This document shows, piece after piece, positions 1 to 9,401 of a DNA stretch of 64,000 nucleotides. Position numbers and translations under genes: made by a program. The first letter of the stretch is position 1. Every line of letters starts with the position of its first letter. This stretch comes from Symsagittifera roscoffensis (lineage: Eukaryota > Xenacoelomorpha > Acoela > Convolutidae), in contig NC_087062.1 in assembly GCF_963678635.1 (NCBI RefSeq), forward strand, positions 93,533,845 through 93,597,844. The letters are read 5' to 3'. The notes beneath the pieces were generated by a model. It was not told the DNA's origin. It ran no database searches and worked only from the letters and a program-made list of their open reading frames with translations.

Positions 1-1574
1 ACGAATTGACGTATTCCAGAGGTTGACCCTTGTATAAAACAATGTCCTTTCTGCCAGTATGACTACCTTTTCTTATTTTCATCATTTTAGTTTTGGAAAT
101 ATTCACAGTAAGGTTGTTTTTCCGGCAATAAATCTTTAACCTTTTGAGCGCTTCAGTCATTTGTTGAGTACTGTTTGTCACGATCGCTAAATCATCTGCA
201 TAAAAATAACAACTACCAAAAATAGATAGTATAAGAGCGAGATCTGCTGTAAAAAGAATAAATAGAAGGGGAGAAAGTGGATCACCCTGAAGTAAGCCCC
301 TGTTTTGGTTTATACGGTCAGAGACAAAATCGCAGATACAAATCCTGAGATAATTGATGCGAAGATTAACGCTCAAAATGTTGTGAAATTTTGTGCTTAA
401 GCCGTTGTTTTTGAATTTTTCTAGTAATTGGTTCCTAACTACTGTGTCAAACGCCTTGCTGAAATCAACATAGCAAACATAAGTTTGCTTATTTGTCTTG
501 AACCTTGCTGCCACCTCCGTTTTGAGTGCTTGGACTGCTGCATTAATGTTCGAGCGGTTTCTGACAAACCCGATCTGGTTTTGGGGTATCTTCTTGTTTT
601 CAACGCTCCACTTATATAATCTGGCTTGTAAAACTGATGTGAAAACTTTTTAAATACTGTTGCCGAGTGCAAGTCCTCTGTAATTGTCTGGATTTTTCTC
701 GTCCCCTTTTTTCAAAGAGGTTTTAATAATGAAATTCTCCAACTTTTCGGGATATTTTCTTGAGATAAAATACTATTGAACAGTTGAAGCAGTAGTGGCA
801 AAAAAACAGAGGTTGGATTTGACGCAGATACCATCTGGCCCTGGAGCTTTGTTTGGTTTGGTTTTATCAACAACCTGAATCAGTTCTTCGGTTAATTCAG
901 CGTCAAGTTTATCATCAGTCGAAATGTGTTCCGTTAATTCTATCAATTTGTCACTTTTTGAGTTTTTCACGTTCAATAGATTTTGAAAGTGGTTTTTCCA
1001 ATCGTCGTTCTGTACATTTGACGTGATAACTTCTGTGCGTTTTGAGTTCAAAATATTCCAGAATTGTGATCTGTCTGTCTCAGCAGTCTCAATAATTGAA
1101 TTTTCTCTGTGAAGATTGTAGAGACGACTTTTGCTTCTACACATCTTTTTGAATAATTGTTTTTCAGTCGAACTAATTTGATTGCAGCCGGTTCTGAGGG
1201 CAGACTTCAGTTTGCGATTTTGTTGATAGCAATCTTTGTCGATTGCTTTCGAACTGTGTCAGCTTTGAAGTAAACTGCGAGCAGTACGCAGACAGAGAGT
1301 TCAATTGCTAGCACATTAGCAATTTCTCTTAAAAATCGATGTTTTTCGTTGACTCTTTTGTTGATTCCAATCAGTAGTCCACCAGTCGGTCTGCCTCTTA
1401 TCAGTTTTTCGCTTTCAGGCAATTAGTAAAATGGGAGTCCAGGTGAATATCTGCTGTCGCAAATGTTTCGGTGAGTAAAATAAAATCGGTATTGTACATA
1501 TAACTGTCTAGAAAATGGATGTTGTTTTTTGCTCCTTCAATGTTCCAAAGTAGCAAACTTGACTGCACATTTAG
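1..1574 (-). pseudogene. ORF2 (endonuclease-reverse transcriptase) of a non-LTR retrotransposon, broken and cut by the window edge
   Basis: Reads leftward. The start is an apurinic endonuclease N-terminus (LLLWNIEGAKNN at about 1520-1560, LLTETFA downstream, then RGRPTGGLLIGIN at about 1370-1410 after a frame change near 1410). The endonuclease then jumps from VLAIEL (about 1300) almost straight to the RT linker KDCYQQNRKLKSALR (about 1190-1240), so the part holding the later catalytic residues is missing. The RT itself is clear: NKAPGPDGI (about 830-865), DFSKAFD (about 446-470), QGDPLSPLLF (about 270-300) and the catalytic YADD (about 190-206). It runs off the left edge in the thumb region. 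Frameshifts and the internal deletion make it inactive. The domain order EN-RT places it in the APE-type non-LTR group; the clade (CR1, Jockey or other) cannot be settled here. Confidence 0.9.
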
Positions 1575-2297
1575 TCAATTCTGTCTGGAATTTTCTTTTT
1601 CAATATCTTTACCAGAGCGTATGATAAACTCTGTGCCTGGGTTGTCATGTCTGCTTTCTCGGAGTGTTTTTCGTAGTTTGCATTCCTCTTCTTGTTGTAG
1701 TTTTGTCAAGTCCGGTTTCAAATACACATTTTCATAGATCTCAATTTGTCGTAATTTTTTCGCGTTTTTCAAGATCAGTTGTTTGACTTCAGCCGAAACC
1801 AGTTCGATCTTCAATAATTGAGCTCCTTTCTCGTTTTTCTTCCCAATTCTCTTTGTTCGTATATTTTCTACTGTCGGAATTTCCAAGTCCTCTAGTAGTT
1901 TCTTCGCAAATAGAACATCGTTTTCGTCGGTATCTGGTGTTGTTACCAAAACTACCACGTTTTTTGCTCGATACTGTTGTTGTGTGTTTTCAGTCTGTAC
2001 TTTTTTGACTATCTCTGCATAAGACTTTGTTTCAACAGCTGTTATTGGACTGTTTTCATTTTTGAGTTGATCCATCAATTGATTTGTAATTCTCGCAGTA
2101 CAAAATCCGCAACAGAACGGTTCTTTCAGTAGCTTTTGTTTACGTCCTAGCTTCTTCGGTATAAGAATAGTTGTCCATACGGAGTAGTCTTCAGACGTTC
2201 ACTGTACTTCCAGCTCGACATAATCTTCTTTGGAATCTTCAAGTTCTTCATCGCACGGCAGGTTGACAGGTTGTTGTTTCCGTGTTGATATTGGCAT
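1575..2297 (-). pseudogene. ORF1 of the same non-LTR retrotransposon
   Basis: From an ATG at 2297 the frame reads MPISTRKQQPVN..., meets one in-frame TGA at 2201-2199, continues through a Cys-containing stretch (FCCGFC) and SYAEIVKK, and ends at a TGA at 1577-1575. The C-terminal half (RTKRIGKK ... LLKIEL ... KNAKKLR ... VYLKPDLT ... LRKTLRESR) has the look of the RNA-binding ORF1 found upstream of EN-RT ORFs in many invertebrate non-LTR elements. About 240 codons in all. The ORF2 endonuclease frame begins in the same reading frame directly after the ORF1 stop. The product would bind the element RNA; this copy is probably dead because of the internal TGA. Confidence 0.75.
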
Positions 2298-2329
2298 TGT
2301 TAGATGTTCATCTCAAACTATTTAATAGG

Positions 2330-2945
2330 TTTATCACAACAAATAAGCGTGTCAATGTCAAGACTGGTCTGATTAAGTATTATTGCTTTGGAGTCGTCCG
2401 CATAAGCGTAGCTATCTGTTTGAGGTAATCTGTCTTACAGATCATTTATGAATAATAATAAGAATCATAGCGGCCTAAGTGAAGAGCCTTGAGAGTCTGC
2501 TGGTTATAACCCTCGAACTCGATTTACTGTTTCGAATTTTCACAAATTGCTGTCTATCAGGTAAGTAAGAAATATTAAGCTGCAATAAGTTTCCTACAAT
2601 TTCAGAAGACTCAACGTGTAAGGATGTCATGGGGGACTTTATTGAAGCCCTTCGCTAATCAAGATACATAATTTACTAATTTTTTTGTCGTTCACTTCTT
2701 TTTTTTTTCATCCAAAAGGAGAAGTAACTGTAAAGTTGCTGGTCTTTTTTTCCGAAAGCCATCTTGATTTTCATGTAATTTCCCTTTGACAAGATTAATT
2801 GTTCCATCAAACAAGTTTTTCAAAGATTTTCGAGCAGCAAAGCATGCTTATCGGACGATAACAGCTTACATTCGCTCTGTAACCTTCTTTAAATATGGGT
2901 TTAACTTGAATTACCTTTCACAAGTTTTCTTAGTTTAGACAAGTT
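2330..2945 (-). pseudogene. Second, strongly decayed non-LTR reverse transcriptase fragment
   Basis: Conceptual translation on the minus strand gives, in order from about 2940 leftward: VKPIFKEG, YRPISMLCCSKIFEKLV (about 2820-2890), DGFRKK (about 2735), a degraded FNKVPHDILTR (about 2620-2655), QGSSLRPL-stop-FLLLFINDL (about 2445-2500) and YAYADDSKAI (about 2380-2415). These are the standard blocks of Jockey/CR1-like RTs (YRPISLL, AFDxVxHxxL, QGSxLGPLLFxxFINDL, YADD). Stops and frameshifts occur throughout. It differs from the element at 1-2297 in its QGS...FINDL and YRPIS blocks, so it belongs to another family. The better-preserved element may have inserted next to it or into it near 2300. 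Confidence 0.8.
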
Positions 2946-3424
2946 TGGAAGCAATTTGCACAGCGTTTTGTGACATTTTTCATGATCAATTTACTGATTT
3001 CGAGTGTTTCCATGATTGCGCTTGAATAACTTTCCTGGACTTCGATTTTGAGTAATATTGGAAAGTTTGGTTCTAAAGCCGGCATTTTCAGATTTTAGAT
3101 TCTGACGAAGTAATTATTACACGCTGACGAAGTAATTGTTAAAAATTTTGCATTTTTTGTGCTTTCATTCATTTTTTTTTGCCAAGTATTTGACAATCGG
3201 TGGAAATTTGGCTGTTTTTCGGATGCTTTTCGATTATTTATGTATCTTCTGCGTTTGAGGATCTGCTCCTCGAGCTCAATTAAGTCTTTCTCCAATTTAT
3301 TCCGTATATTAAATAACTGTGGTGAATTTTCAAATTTTCAGCAAACAAACCACCGATTACAAGTTAACGATATATCAAAGTGTCGAAAATCCTCAGAAAA
3401 ATAGGAATATTTTTTCAATCGGGA

Positions 3425-4345
3425 AGAAAATTGAACAAGACTGCTGTATATCAGAGCAAAGTCTTAAATATTTCGACTGCACTTAGGGCCAATTGAAAAG
3501 TTTTTTTTGTTGAATAATTGACAAAACAATTGAAAAAAAAGATGTTTTTTTAAATTGTTTCTTCATTTTACCCCCCTCACGCTATACGAGTGTTTTTAGC
3601 GTCTCGTTTTGTCATAATAGAATAACATTGCTGGCCTCAATTCAATGTGGAACGCATCAATTCGCTTTTCGCTTCTTCCGCGTGTTATAATTACGCAACA
3701 TATCGCACTTAATTATCCCATATTGGACAAATTAGCAATTTTCAAACGCCTGTAACTTTACGAAACATGATCACAGGTGAAATATCTTTCTAAATTTGAG
3801 CTAAAGATAACAAAATCTCTCCGACGTTAACTAAGCGTTTTTGATTGATTTGTTTTATACCAAGTCGACAATTGACTGAACAAAATAAAACAACACCAAG
3901 CATAAACATTACTCACTTTCTTCAAAAGACAGAACAACAAGATTGCTCGTATCAGGGCAAGACCCGGAATGTTTCGACTGCCTTTCAAGTTCCACGGAGC
4001 AGTTGTAATATGAAAAAGTTAAATGTAATAAAATAAAACGAGATTTTTTAATTTGAGATTTTTTTGAAAATCATCACCACTCACGCCATATGAAGTACAA
4101 ACTGATAGATTTTGCTTCTAGTAACAAATTAATGATGGCTAATAAGCTTACTTCGACCAATTTGAAACGATTTTAAGACGGCTTAAAACTATATTACGGG
4201 TTAATAGCGCGAAATATATCGCGCATAAATTCTCCCAAATTGGCCAAAATGGCTATCTTTAAATTCACATAACTCCACGAAGAATGATCACAAGTGAGAT
4301 ATTTTTCCAAATTGAAACTGAGGACAACAATACCTTTTGAATGAT
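3425..4345 (+). repeat. Two diverged tandem copies of a ~500-bp repeat
   Basis: The block 3433-3840 is echoed at 3932-4345 with an offset of roughly 500-517 bp. Shared landmarks in the same order are GAACAA(GA)CTGCT...TATCAG.GCAA (3433 and 3932), TTTCGACTGC, CTCACGC(T/C)ATA (about 3577 and 4081), TATTGGACAA / AATTGGCCAA (3721 and 4238) and GATCACA(G)GTGA. Related pieces occur at 14200-14420, 52640-52880 and 53450-53700. No ORF; a non-autonomous dispersed family is the likely source. Confidence 0.6.
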
Positions 4346-5079
4346 TTTTTAAAAATTCCATCAAATTGCTAGTTGAAAAGTCGAAATTTGTCTCAGAAAA
4401 ATAACCACCCGGAAGACAAATGTTCCGTTACTTTCGTTACGAAAGTCGGAACAAAAATGATTGTGCTTGTAGAATTACGAACTTCTTTTTCAGACAATTT
4501 TGTTTTAGAGGTTTCATTTTTTGAGTCTCGTATTTGCTGTTTGTCTTATTGAGTCTCACTACAAGTTTAATTTATTGAGTCAATGTCAAAACTCAAACTT
4601 GAAGTGAGGCTCAATAAGCCAGGCTTTTCACATTTTGACCTTTGGGTTCTTTTTTTGGTAAATATACAAAACGATTTCAATGACCGGTTGACTTGAATGG
4701 CGTGATTGACTTTTAATTTATGTTTCTCGAATAACTAGAGTGAAAAGTGTGTTCATGAGATATAATGTTTTCAGTGAAAAAATTGATAATTTCAATGTAA
4801 AAATATTTCAAGTTAATAAAACTATAGCGCTTGGAAGAAAGTTTTGATACCTTCATAGAGTGTAGCTGTGATCATTTTTTTGGTCCATATAAAATTTTTG
4901 CTTCATTTTGAAGTAAATGTCGTTGAAGTGAAAATCATCGTTGAAAATAGGAATGTATTTGAGAGGAAAAATCTGCGCTGAATTTTCTTCCCTATTGGAT
5001 ATATGTACTTCTCAAGTTTAAGTTCAAATTTATCTGTTGATATGGAGGTAAGTTATGCATTCTGCCTACAAAAGTCGAA

Positions 5080-5260
5080 ATGGGCCGGAAGATTCGACCC
5101 CATGCTTACCCAAAGGAACCCCCATTGGTACTTTTTAAGAAAAGCATTTTTGGCCGACCGACCCTAAAATTTGTCCAAAGGCGCCTTCGGCGCCAATATA
5201 TACTTACTTTGAGGATGAGCGCGCGCCTAAAAAACGCGATTTCCGCCCCTGCCGCTTACT
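5080..5260 (+). repeat. Copy of a dispersed GC-richer module (family seen again at 22.1-22.9 kb and 51.1 kb)
   Basis: Contains TTTTTGGCCGACCGACCC, AAAGGCGCCTTCGGCGCC, AATATATACTTACTTTGAG and GCGCGCCTAAAAAACGCG in that order. The same string of landmarks, diverged, occurs at 22200-22340, 22650-22790, 51170-51310 and, more weakly, 14700-14790, always on the + strand. Confidence 0.65.
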
Positions 5261-5910
5261 ATTGTTTTTGCAAATGTTTTAAAATTTTCAGTTTTTTTTT
5301 TTACTTTTGAGCTGTAGCTGTCTTAGGCTATTTTAATTAAAGCAGGTTTTGTTATCTTATAAATACCGTTTATTTGTTTTTTTTTTCAATTGTCTTTTGG
5401 ATACATTGAAGTGCAAAAGAACGAAGTGATAAGCACTGATATAGATCTCGATGATTTTTAATTTTTTTTTCCAGAAAAAATGATAATATTTGTTCACGGT
5501 CAAATTTGATTTTTCTGGTTTGACTTTTGATTTATTTTTAAAAATTCGTTTCCTTTTTTAAAATGAAGGCAAACTCAACTATCAAACAGCAAAAGTCACG
5601 AAAAAGGTTAATGACTTATAGTTGGAGTATTGCTATTGGAAAATTGGAGAAAAAAAATTACATGTAGATCCATTTTTCTCTAAATGGTAAAATTACGAAA
5701 TAATTGACAGTCTTAAACAGTAACTGAAATTCAAAGAGCTTCAACGTGATGTTTTTTTATTGGAAAGAAAAATTTTCAAAAATGCAAAATCTTTTTTTTT
5801 CGGTTTCCTTGTTTTATACTTTTCCAACTGTCTGTTGGCTATGTTTGTGAAATTTAAATTAAATTAATATGATGTTATTAACACAGCTGTAAATTGATAT
5901 GATCTTACAG

Positions 5911-6107
5911 GGTTTCTGAAGCAGGGCCAGGCTTGTGTCGTAACTCTTAATGGCAATATATACTGCCGTGCAGCGATTCTCAAAATGGAGAATTACGAGG
6001 AATCTTCAGAGATACAATGCGTGCTCGTTGACTTCGGAGTTGTTCACTCGATCTCCAAAGCAAGAATATTTATTATCGACCAAGTATTCATGCAACCTCC
6101 TATGCAG
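5911..6107 (+). CDS. Tudor-domain gene, exon with Tudor core
   Basis: The exon lies between acceptor GATCTTACAG (ends 5910) and donor GTATGT (starts 6108); 197 bp, two leading bases then 65 codons. The product carries a Tudor fold core: GQACVVTLNGNIYCRAAIL (entry strands; YCRA matches the usual WYRA) and CVLVDFGVVHSI (family form FVDYGNxExV). Tudor domains of this type bind methylated arginine in Piwi-family proteins and scaffold germ granules. The Asn that normally follows DYG and contacts methyl-arginine is replaced here (DFGV), so this domain may not bind that mark. The exon joins in phase 0 to the exon at 6554, where the extended half of the domain continues. Upstream exons were not identified. 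Confidence 0.8.
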
Positions 6108-6216
6108 GTATGTATGAATAATGTGAAAAGCACAAGGCTGTTCGGGAAAACAATTTCTTTCTGAAATGAATGAATGTCCTTGTTGTATTTCCGGGTGAAT
6201 CATGAATGTTGCTGGT

Positions 6217-6269
6217 TCTACTTAATAATCTCCACCCCTTTCAAGAAAGGGGGAAGATTGTTAAGTAGA
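6217..6269. repeat. Inverted repeat in Tudor intron
   Basis: Arms 6217-6241 (TCTACTTAATAATCTCC...) and 6246-6269 (...AAGATTGTTAAGTAGA) are near-perfect complements around a 4-base loop. The flank has GACCAATCAGAATGC; its reverse complement is echoed as TTCTGATTGGCTGA in the next intron (about 7033) and at 10073. Probably a fold-back MITE family. Confidence 0.6.
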
Positions 6270-6384
6270 TCAAAATGGTCGACCAATCAGAATGCATCAA
6301 AATTAGAATTCTCAATAGAAAGCTCAGTGATAATTTACTGTATTTATTTATAGGGGTGTATATTCTTAAGTAGGTACCATAGGT

Positions 6385-6446
6385 GGGGGTGGGAGGGAGG
6401 GGGAGGGGGTGGGGAAGGTTGAGGGGGGAGGGGGAGGGGGAGGGAT
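6385..6446 (+). other. G-quadruplex-capable G-rich tract
   Basis: About 60 bp in the first Tudor intron are almost pure G with single A or T breaks; at least eight runs of four or more G are visible. Such a tract can form a G-quadruplex on the + strand or in the intron RNA. It could equally be a purine-rich simple repeat without function. Confidence 0.65.
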
Positions 6447-6553
6447 TTTTAGGTAGATCCATGTTGCTTTTGTCAGACGCGCGTTTTATATTGACTACGG
6501 TCATTTGCGCAATGAGGTTTGTCGAAATTTTATGCTATGTTTCGATGTTTTAG

Positions 6554-6868
6554 GCAATAGAAATGCGACTTTATGGGCTTTCACCTCCATCTGGGCATCG
6601 CCAATTTTGCCCTGAAGCTGTAAAGCTCATAATGAGTAACATATCTGCGAAAAGTGTGGATGATCAGTACAGTACTGAGTGCCAAATCGTCCGATTTTCA
6701 CCACAATCTTTAGCAGTGGACTTGCGGCACAAAGGAAGCCCACTCACTGTGGCGGAATCGCTTCTAAAGGCCCAATTTGCAGTCAAGAATGAAGTCAATG
6801 AGCAGCAGTCGCCTAATGTGCAATCTCTGCAGTTTTTCCCGCCTTGCAAGGTGTACGCAGACATGATG
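6554..6868 (+). CDS. Tudor-domain gene, exon with extended (SN-like) part of the domain
   Basis: Acceptor TGTTTTAG ends at 6553; donor GTATGT starts at 6869; 315 bp, 105 codons, phase 0 at both ends. The start AIEMRLYGLSPPSGHRQF matches the segment that follows the Tudor core in extended Tudor domains (QAxxCxLxGIxP...W). Further on, AKSVDDQYSTECQIVRF and LAVDLRHKGSPLTVAESLL fit the staphylococcal-nuclease-like strands (VxLxxxxGxxVxxxLV). Together with the previous exon it makes one complete eTud domain, as in TDRD1/Tudor-type scaffold proteins of the piRNA pathway. Which Tudor family member this is cannot be told from one domain. Confidence 0.8.
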
Positions 6869-6935
6869 GTATGTCGCACCAAAATTAATATCTTCATATT
6901 TTCCCTGTTCGAGTATTCGGTCTTCAATCCTCTCC

Positions 6936-7140
6936 CCCCCCCCCCCCCCAAATAGACCAAGTTAACATCCTCCACCCCCAAAGCTCAATTGAAATTCAAT
7001 TTGCTAAGCGCTGCATGTGAAATGCTCGATTCTGATTGGCTGAAAATTCCCAACTTAGAACCAAGTTAACATCCTCCCCCCGAAAATGTTGGGGGGGGGG
7101 GGGGGGAGGAGGATGTTATTTTGGTCCTTTATATTTTTGG
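6936..7140. repeat. C-run / G-run fold-back in Tudor intron
   Basis: A C homopolymer (about 6936-6950), then AAGTTAACATCCTCC (6959 and again 7062), a short C run, GAAAATGTT, a G run of about 16 and GAGGAGGATGTTATTTTGG. ACATCCTCCCCCC and GGGGGGAGGAGGATGT are complementary and enclose a small loop. The homopolymers are likely polymorphic or misassembled in length. Confidence 0.6.
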
Positions 7141-7202
7141 GATTTTGGTCCTTTATATTTTTGGGTCTTATGTTTTATACGGCCCAAATTCCTTATTTAT
7201 AG

Positions 7203-7313
7203 ATCGAGCTAACATTTGTGCGGTCAAAGGCCAGGCATTTCAATCAACATTTCCAGCAGATAAAAATATTAGCCGAAATCACTGAACAGAACTTCATCTT
7301 AAAATCAAATTAA
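7203..7313 (+). CDS. Tudor-domain gene, candidate next exon
   Basis: Acceptor CCTTATTTATAG ends at 7202. Phase-0 continuation from the previous exon reads IELTFVRSKARHFNQHFQQ then IKILAEITEQNF before TAA at 7311-7313. Joined after ...KVYADMM this resembles the N-terminal strand and helix that open the next eTud domain (VxVTxVxSPxxFxxQ...L..L). No good GT donor occurs before the stop, so either this is a short terminal exon, a non-GT donor is used, or the match is chance. Support rests on phase, a fair acceptor and the domain order. Confidence 0.45.
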   Translation: MELTFVRSKARHFNQHFQQIKILAEITEQNFILKSN

Positions 7314-7853
7314 TTTCAAGCCACTTGTGAAACTTTTTCCAGGCGAGATAAGTTCAGAAAAAGGACTTCACTAGAACAAGTTCAACATTTTTGGTCGCTT
7401 CGGTCGCAAATCACATTACTTGGAGTCTAAGACAGAAATACTGGCTTCAGGCCTGAAGCAGGAATCGATGGTTTTTGGATTAAGTTCATTTCAATGCACA
7501 GAACTGGCTAGGGCATGGAGCGGTTATTCAGTTGGACTAAAAAAGGTTAACGGTCCATGTCATAGAAATGGCTGTTTTATTTCAGTTTTGTTTTGCAGTC
7601 AGTTAGTGGCTAACTGCTTTCAAAAGTCATTTGGGATTTTGACGTGTTAGTTAGAGGCGGGTTCAAGTTTATTAAAAATCATTCTTAACACTTCGAACAG
7701 TTTTTACATTTTTTCTAAGCCAAGTTATTTGCGAAAGAAGCGCAAAATTTGAGTTTTGTGTGGTATTTTATCTGGCAGAGTATTGTATTTACAAAAACTA
7801 TCTTGGAAGACTACAATTGACATTCTACATACTATTGCACAAATCTGCCATAG
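7314..7853. other. Non-coding stretch between Tudor exon and MULE relic
   Basis: Chance ORFs only. A candidate acceptor (TTTTTCCAG at about 7343) is followed by a frame of about 35 codons that ends in TAA; no domain is recognised. Part may be the flank of the MULE element, but I could not find convincing terminal inverted repeats. Confidence 0.4.
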
Positions 7854-9190
7854 TTAACCAATAGTTTTTAATATCATGATTTCCGAGGTTAGAGAGTTTT
7901 TTAGCGCTTGCACTCTTTCCTTGAAAAGTTGCCATTTTCGGTTTTGTTTAGGCGCTGGACGTCCGATACGAATAAGTTCCAGCTGATTGTCGACATTTTT
8001 TTTTGTTGTTTCAAAAGTCGGTTTGCCTACCACAAACTTGGCGAATTTCGTTGAATTTTTCGAATCCATACGCTGTTCCAGCCTTCGCAAAAATTTGTAG
8101 TCCTTAGTCGTGCTGGCCTATTCATAACATTCCACATTTTTGGGGAAAAAGTCAAAATCCAGGTTTTGTGAAAATATTGAAATAATTTGGTCATTACTGG
8201 GTACTGCGAAATTACATGGGCAAAGCTGGATAAACATGGGCAATATCTGCTCTTCTGGCAAATATGCCGAAGCCATAAGCATTCTTACCATCTTTTTCAG
8301 CCCAGGGTCTTTAGAATAAGAGCGTTTTGAGCCAAGTTCAGTCAAATGCCGAAATATTGATTGAGTAAAATGGAAAAGCATCCCAGATGCTCGGTTTCAT
8401 CAAAATCTGATTCCAATGCTGATATTACCCCCCTTTCATAGTCAGTCACGATTTGCTGGGACACCCATTTGTGTCCAGTGAGACGATGAATTTTTTTGGA
8501 AATAATTTTGGCACTGGCAAGCCGGTTTTCCGCTAAGGAAACCAAAAACTGGTGGAAGACAACGTTCTTCATACAGACCGTGTAGCACATACAATTGGTC
8601 AAACGGTGAAGGGCACGCCTTGAAAGTTCCATCTGCAAATATTGCCTCTGAATTGAACAATAATGTCAAGTTTTTGTCGATTGCGAAGATCGTTACACCG
8701 CAATCCACGTCGTTAGCGAGTAAGAACCGCTCTTTTTTAAGAGTTAGGCGCCATTTTCCGGTTATAGAAACTTCTGGCATTTTGGTTGGTGTTCGAGGCA
8801 CTTTTTTTTGACCGAGCTCGATAAAGACTGGATTTCATCGATCTGTAGTCCGATTTTTGAACAGACGTACTCTGCTCGAGAGCTTTGCCGTATATATTTC
8901 TTACGAGATTTGTCGGATCGCGTTTGGTATCTCTTAATTTTGCCGAAATTTTTCCATAGATATATAGGCTTTTTCATCGTTGTGATTGTGTTCTCCATGA
9001 TACTTTTTGATCTCTTTGAATTTTGTTGATGTAATCATACGAACCATACAATTTGAGGATTTGTAAGACAAGCATTTCAAGTAAACGGCTTTCGAAGTTA
9101 CAACTGATATTATATCGATAATTTCTAATTATTTTTATTTTACCTCTTTTTGAAGATATTAACTGAACTTGGTTTTCCATTTGATATTAT
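7854..9190 (-). pseudogene. FLYWCH zinc finger + MULE transposase relic
   Basis: Reading leftward: a FLYWCH-type finger (YLKCLSYKSSNCMVRM ... HGEHNHND, about 8980-9085: C-x6-C ... H-x-H), a basic linker, then a Mutator-like (MULE) DDE domain with IFADGTFKACPSPFDQLYVL (about 8580-8645; first catalytic D), IVTDYERGVISAL (about 8410-8455; second D), the GC-FHF motif with a one-base frameshift near 8382, and YLPEEQI (about 8235-8260). A C-terminal basic segment (FLRRLEQRMDS..., 7854-8110) follows an in-frame TAG. At least two more frameshifts (near 8520 and 9000) are needed to read it through. Animal FLYWCH-MULE transposons cut and paste DNA; this copy is dead. It sits antisense inside the presumed intron of the Tudor gene. 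Confidence 0.85.
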
Positions 9191-9309
9191 GATGTAAATA
9201 ACCTATATTAATTACATTTGGTAACAATATAAGTTTGAATTTTTTGGTTTATAGTGTAAGCTGTACGTTTAGTTTATTACATTCTTAATTATTACTACAA
9301 AAAAATACG

Positions 9310-9395
9310 TTCCCAATCGGGAGTCGATCCGCAGACCTACCGCCTTTTGAGCGTATATGCTACCTCCCAACTAACGATCCATGTTCACTGTATTC
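9310..9395 (-). repeat. tRNA-like relic (SINE head), minus strand
   Basis: The minus strand reads GTTAGTTGGGAGGTAGCA (D-arm/A-box-like), CGCTCAAAAGGCG (an anticodon-arm-like stem with 7-base loop) and GGATCGACTCCC (B-box-like), followed by a T7 run. The T-arm does not pair well and no matching acceptor stem is seen, so this is a tRNA-derived repeat rather than a tRNA gene. Confidence 0.5.
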
Positions 9396-9401
9396 ACTGT
9401 A

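Larger units (their letters stand above)
2946..5910. other. AT-rich non-coding stretch with old dispersed repeats
   Basis: No coding signal was found apart from short chance ORFs. It contains two diverged copies of one repeat (3425-3840, 3930-4345) and one copy of the GCGCC-rich module (5080-5260), listed separately. The remainder is low-complexity A/T tracts. It may be intron or 5' flank of the Tudor gene that starts being recognisable at 5911. Confidence 0.6.

Noticed and set aside
2199-2201. Genetic-code change (TGA as sense) suggested by in-frame TGAs in the retroelement
   Set aside because: The intact TRIM gene ends in TGA and other elements show all three stops as lesions; simple decay or element-specific read-through is more likely.
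9310-9395. Functional tRNA gene on the minus strand
   Set aside because: Anticodon arm and B-box look right but T-arm and acceptor stem fail.
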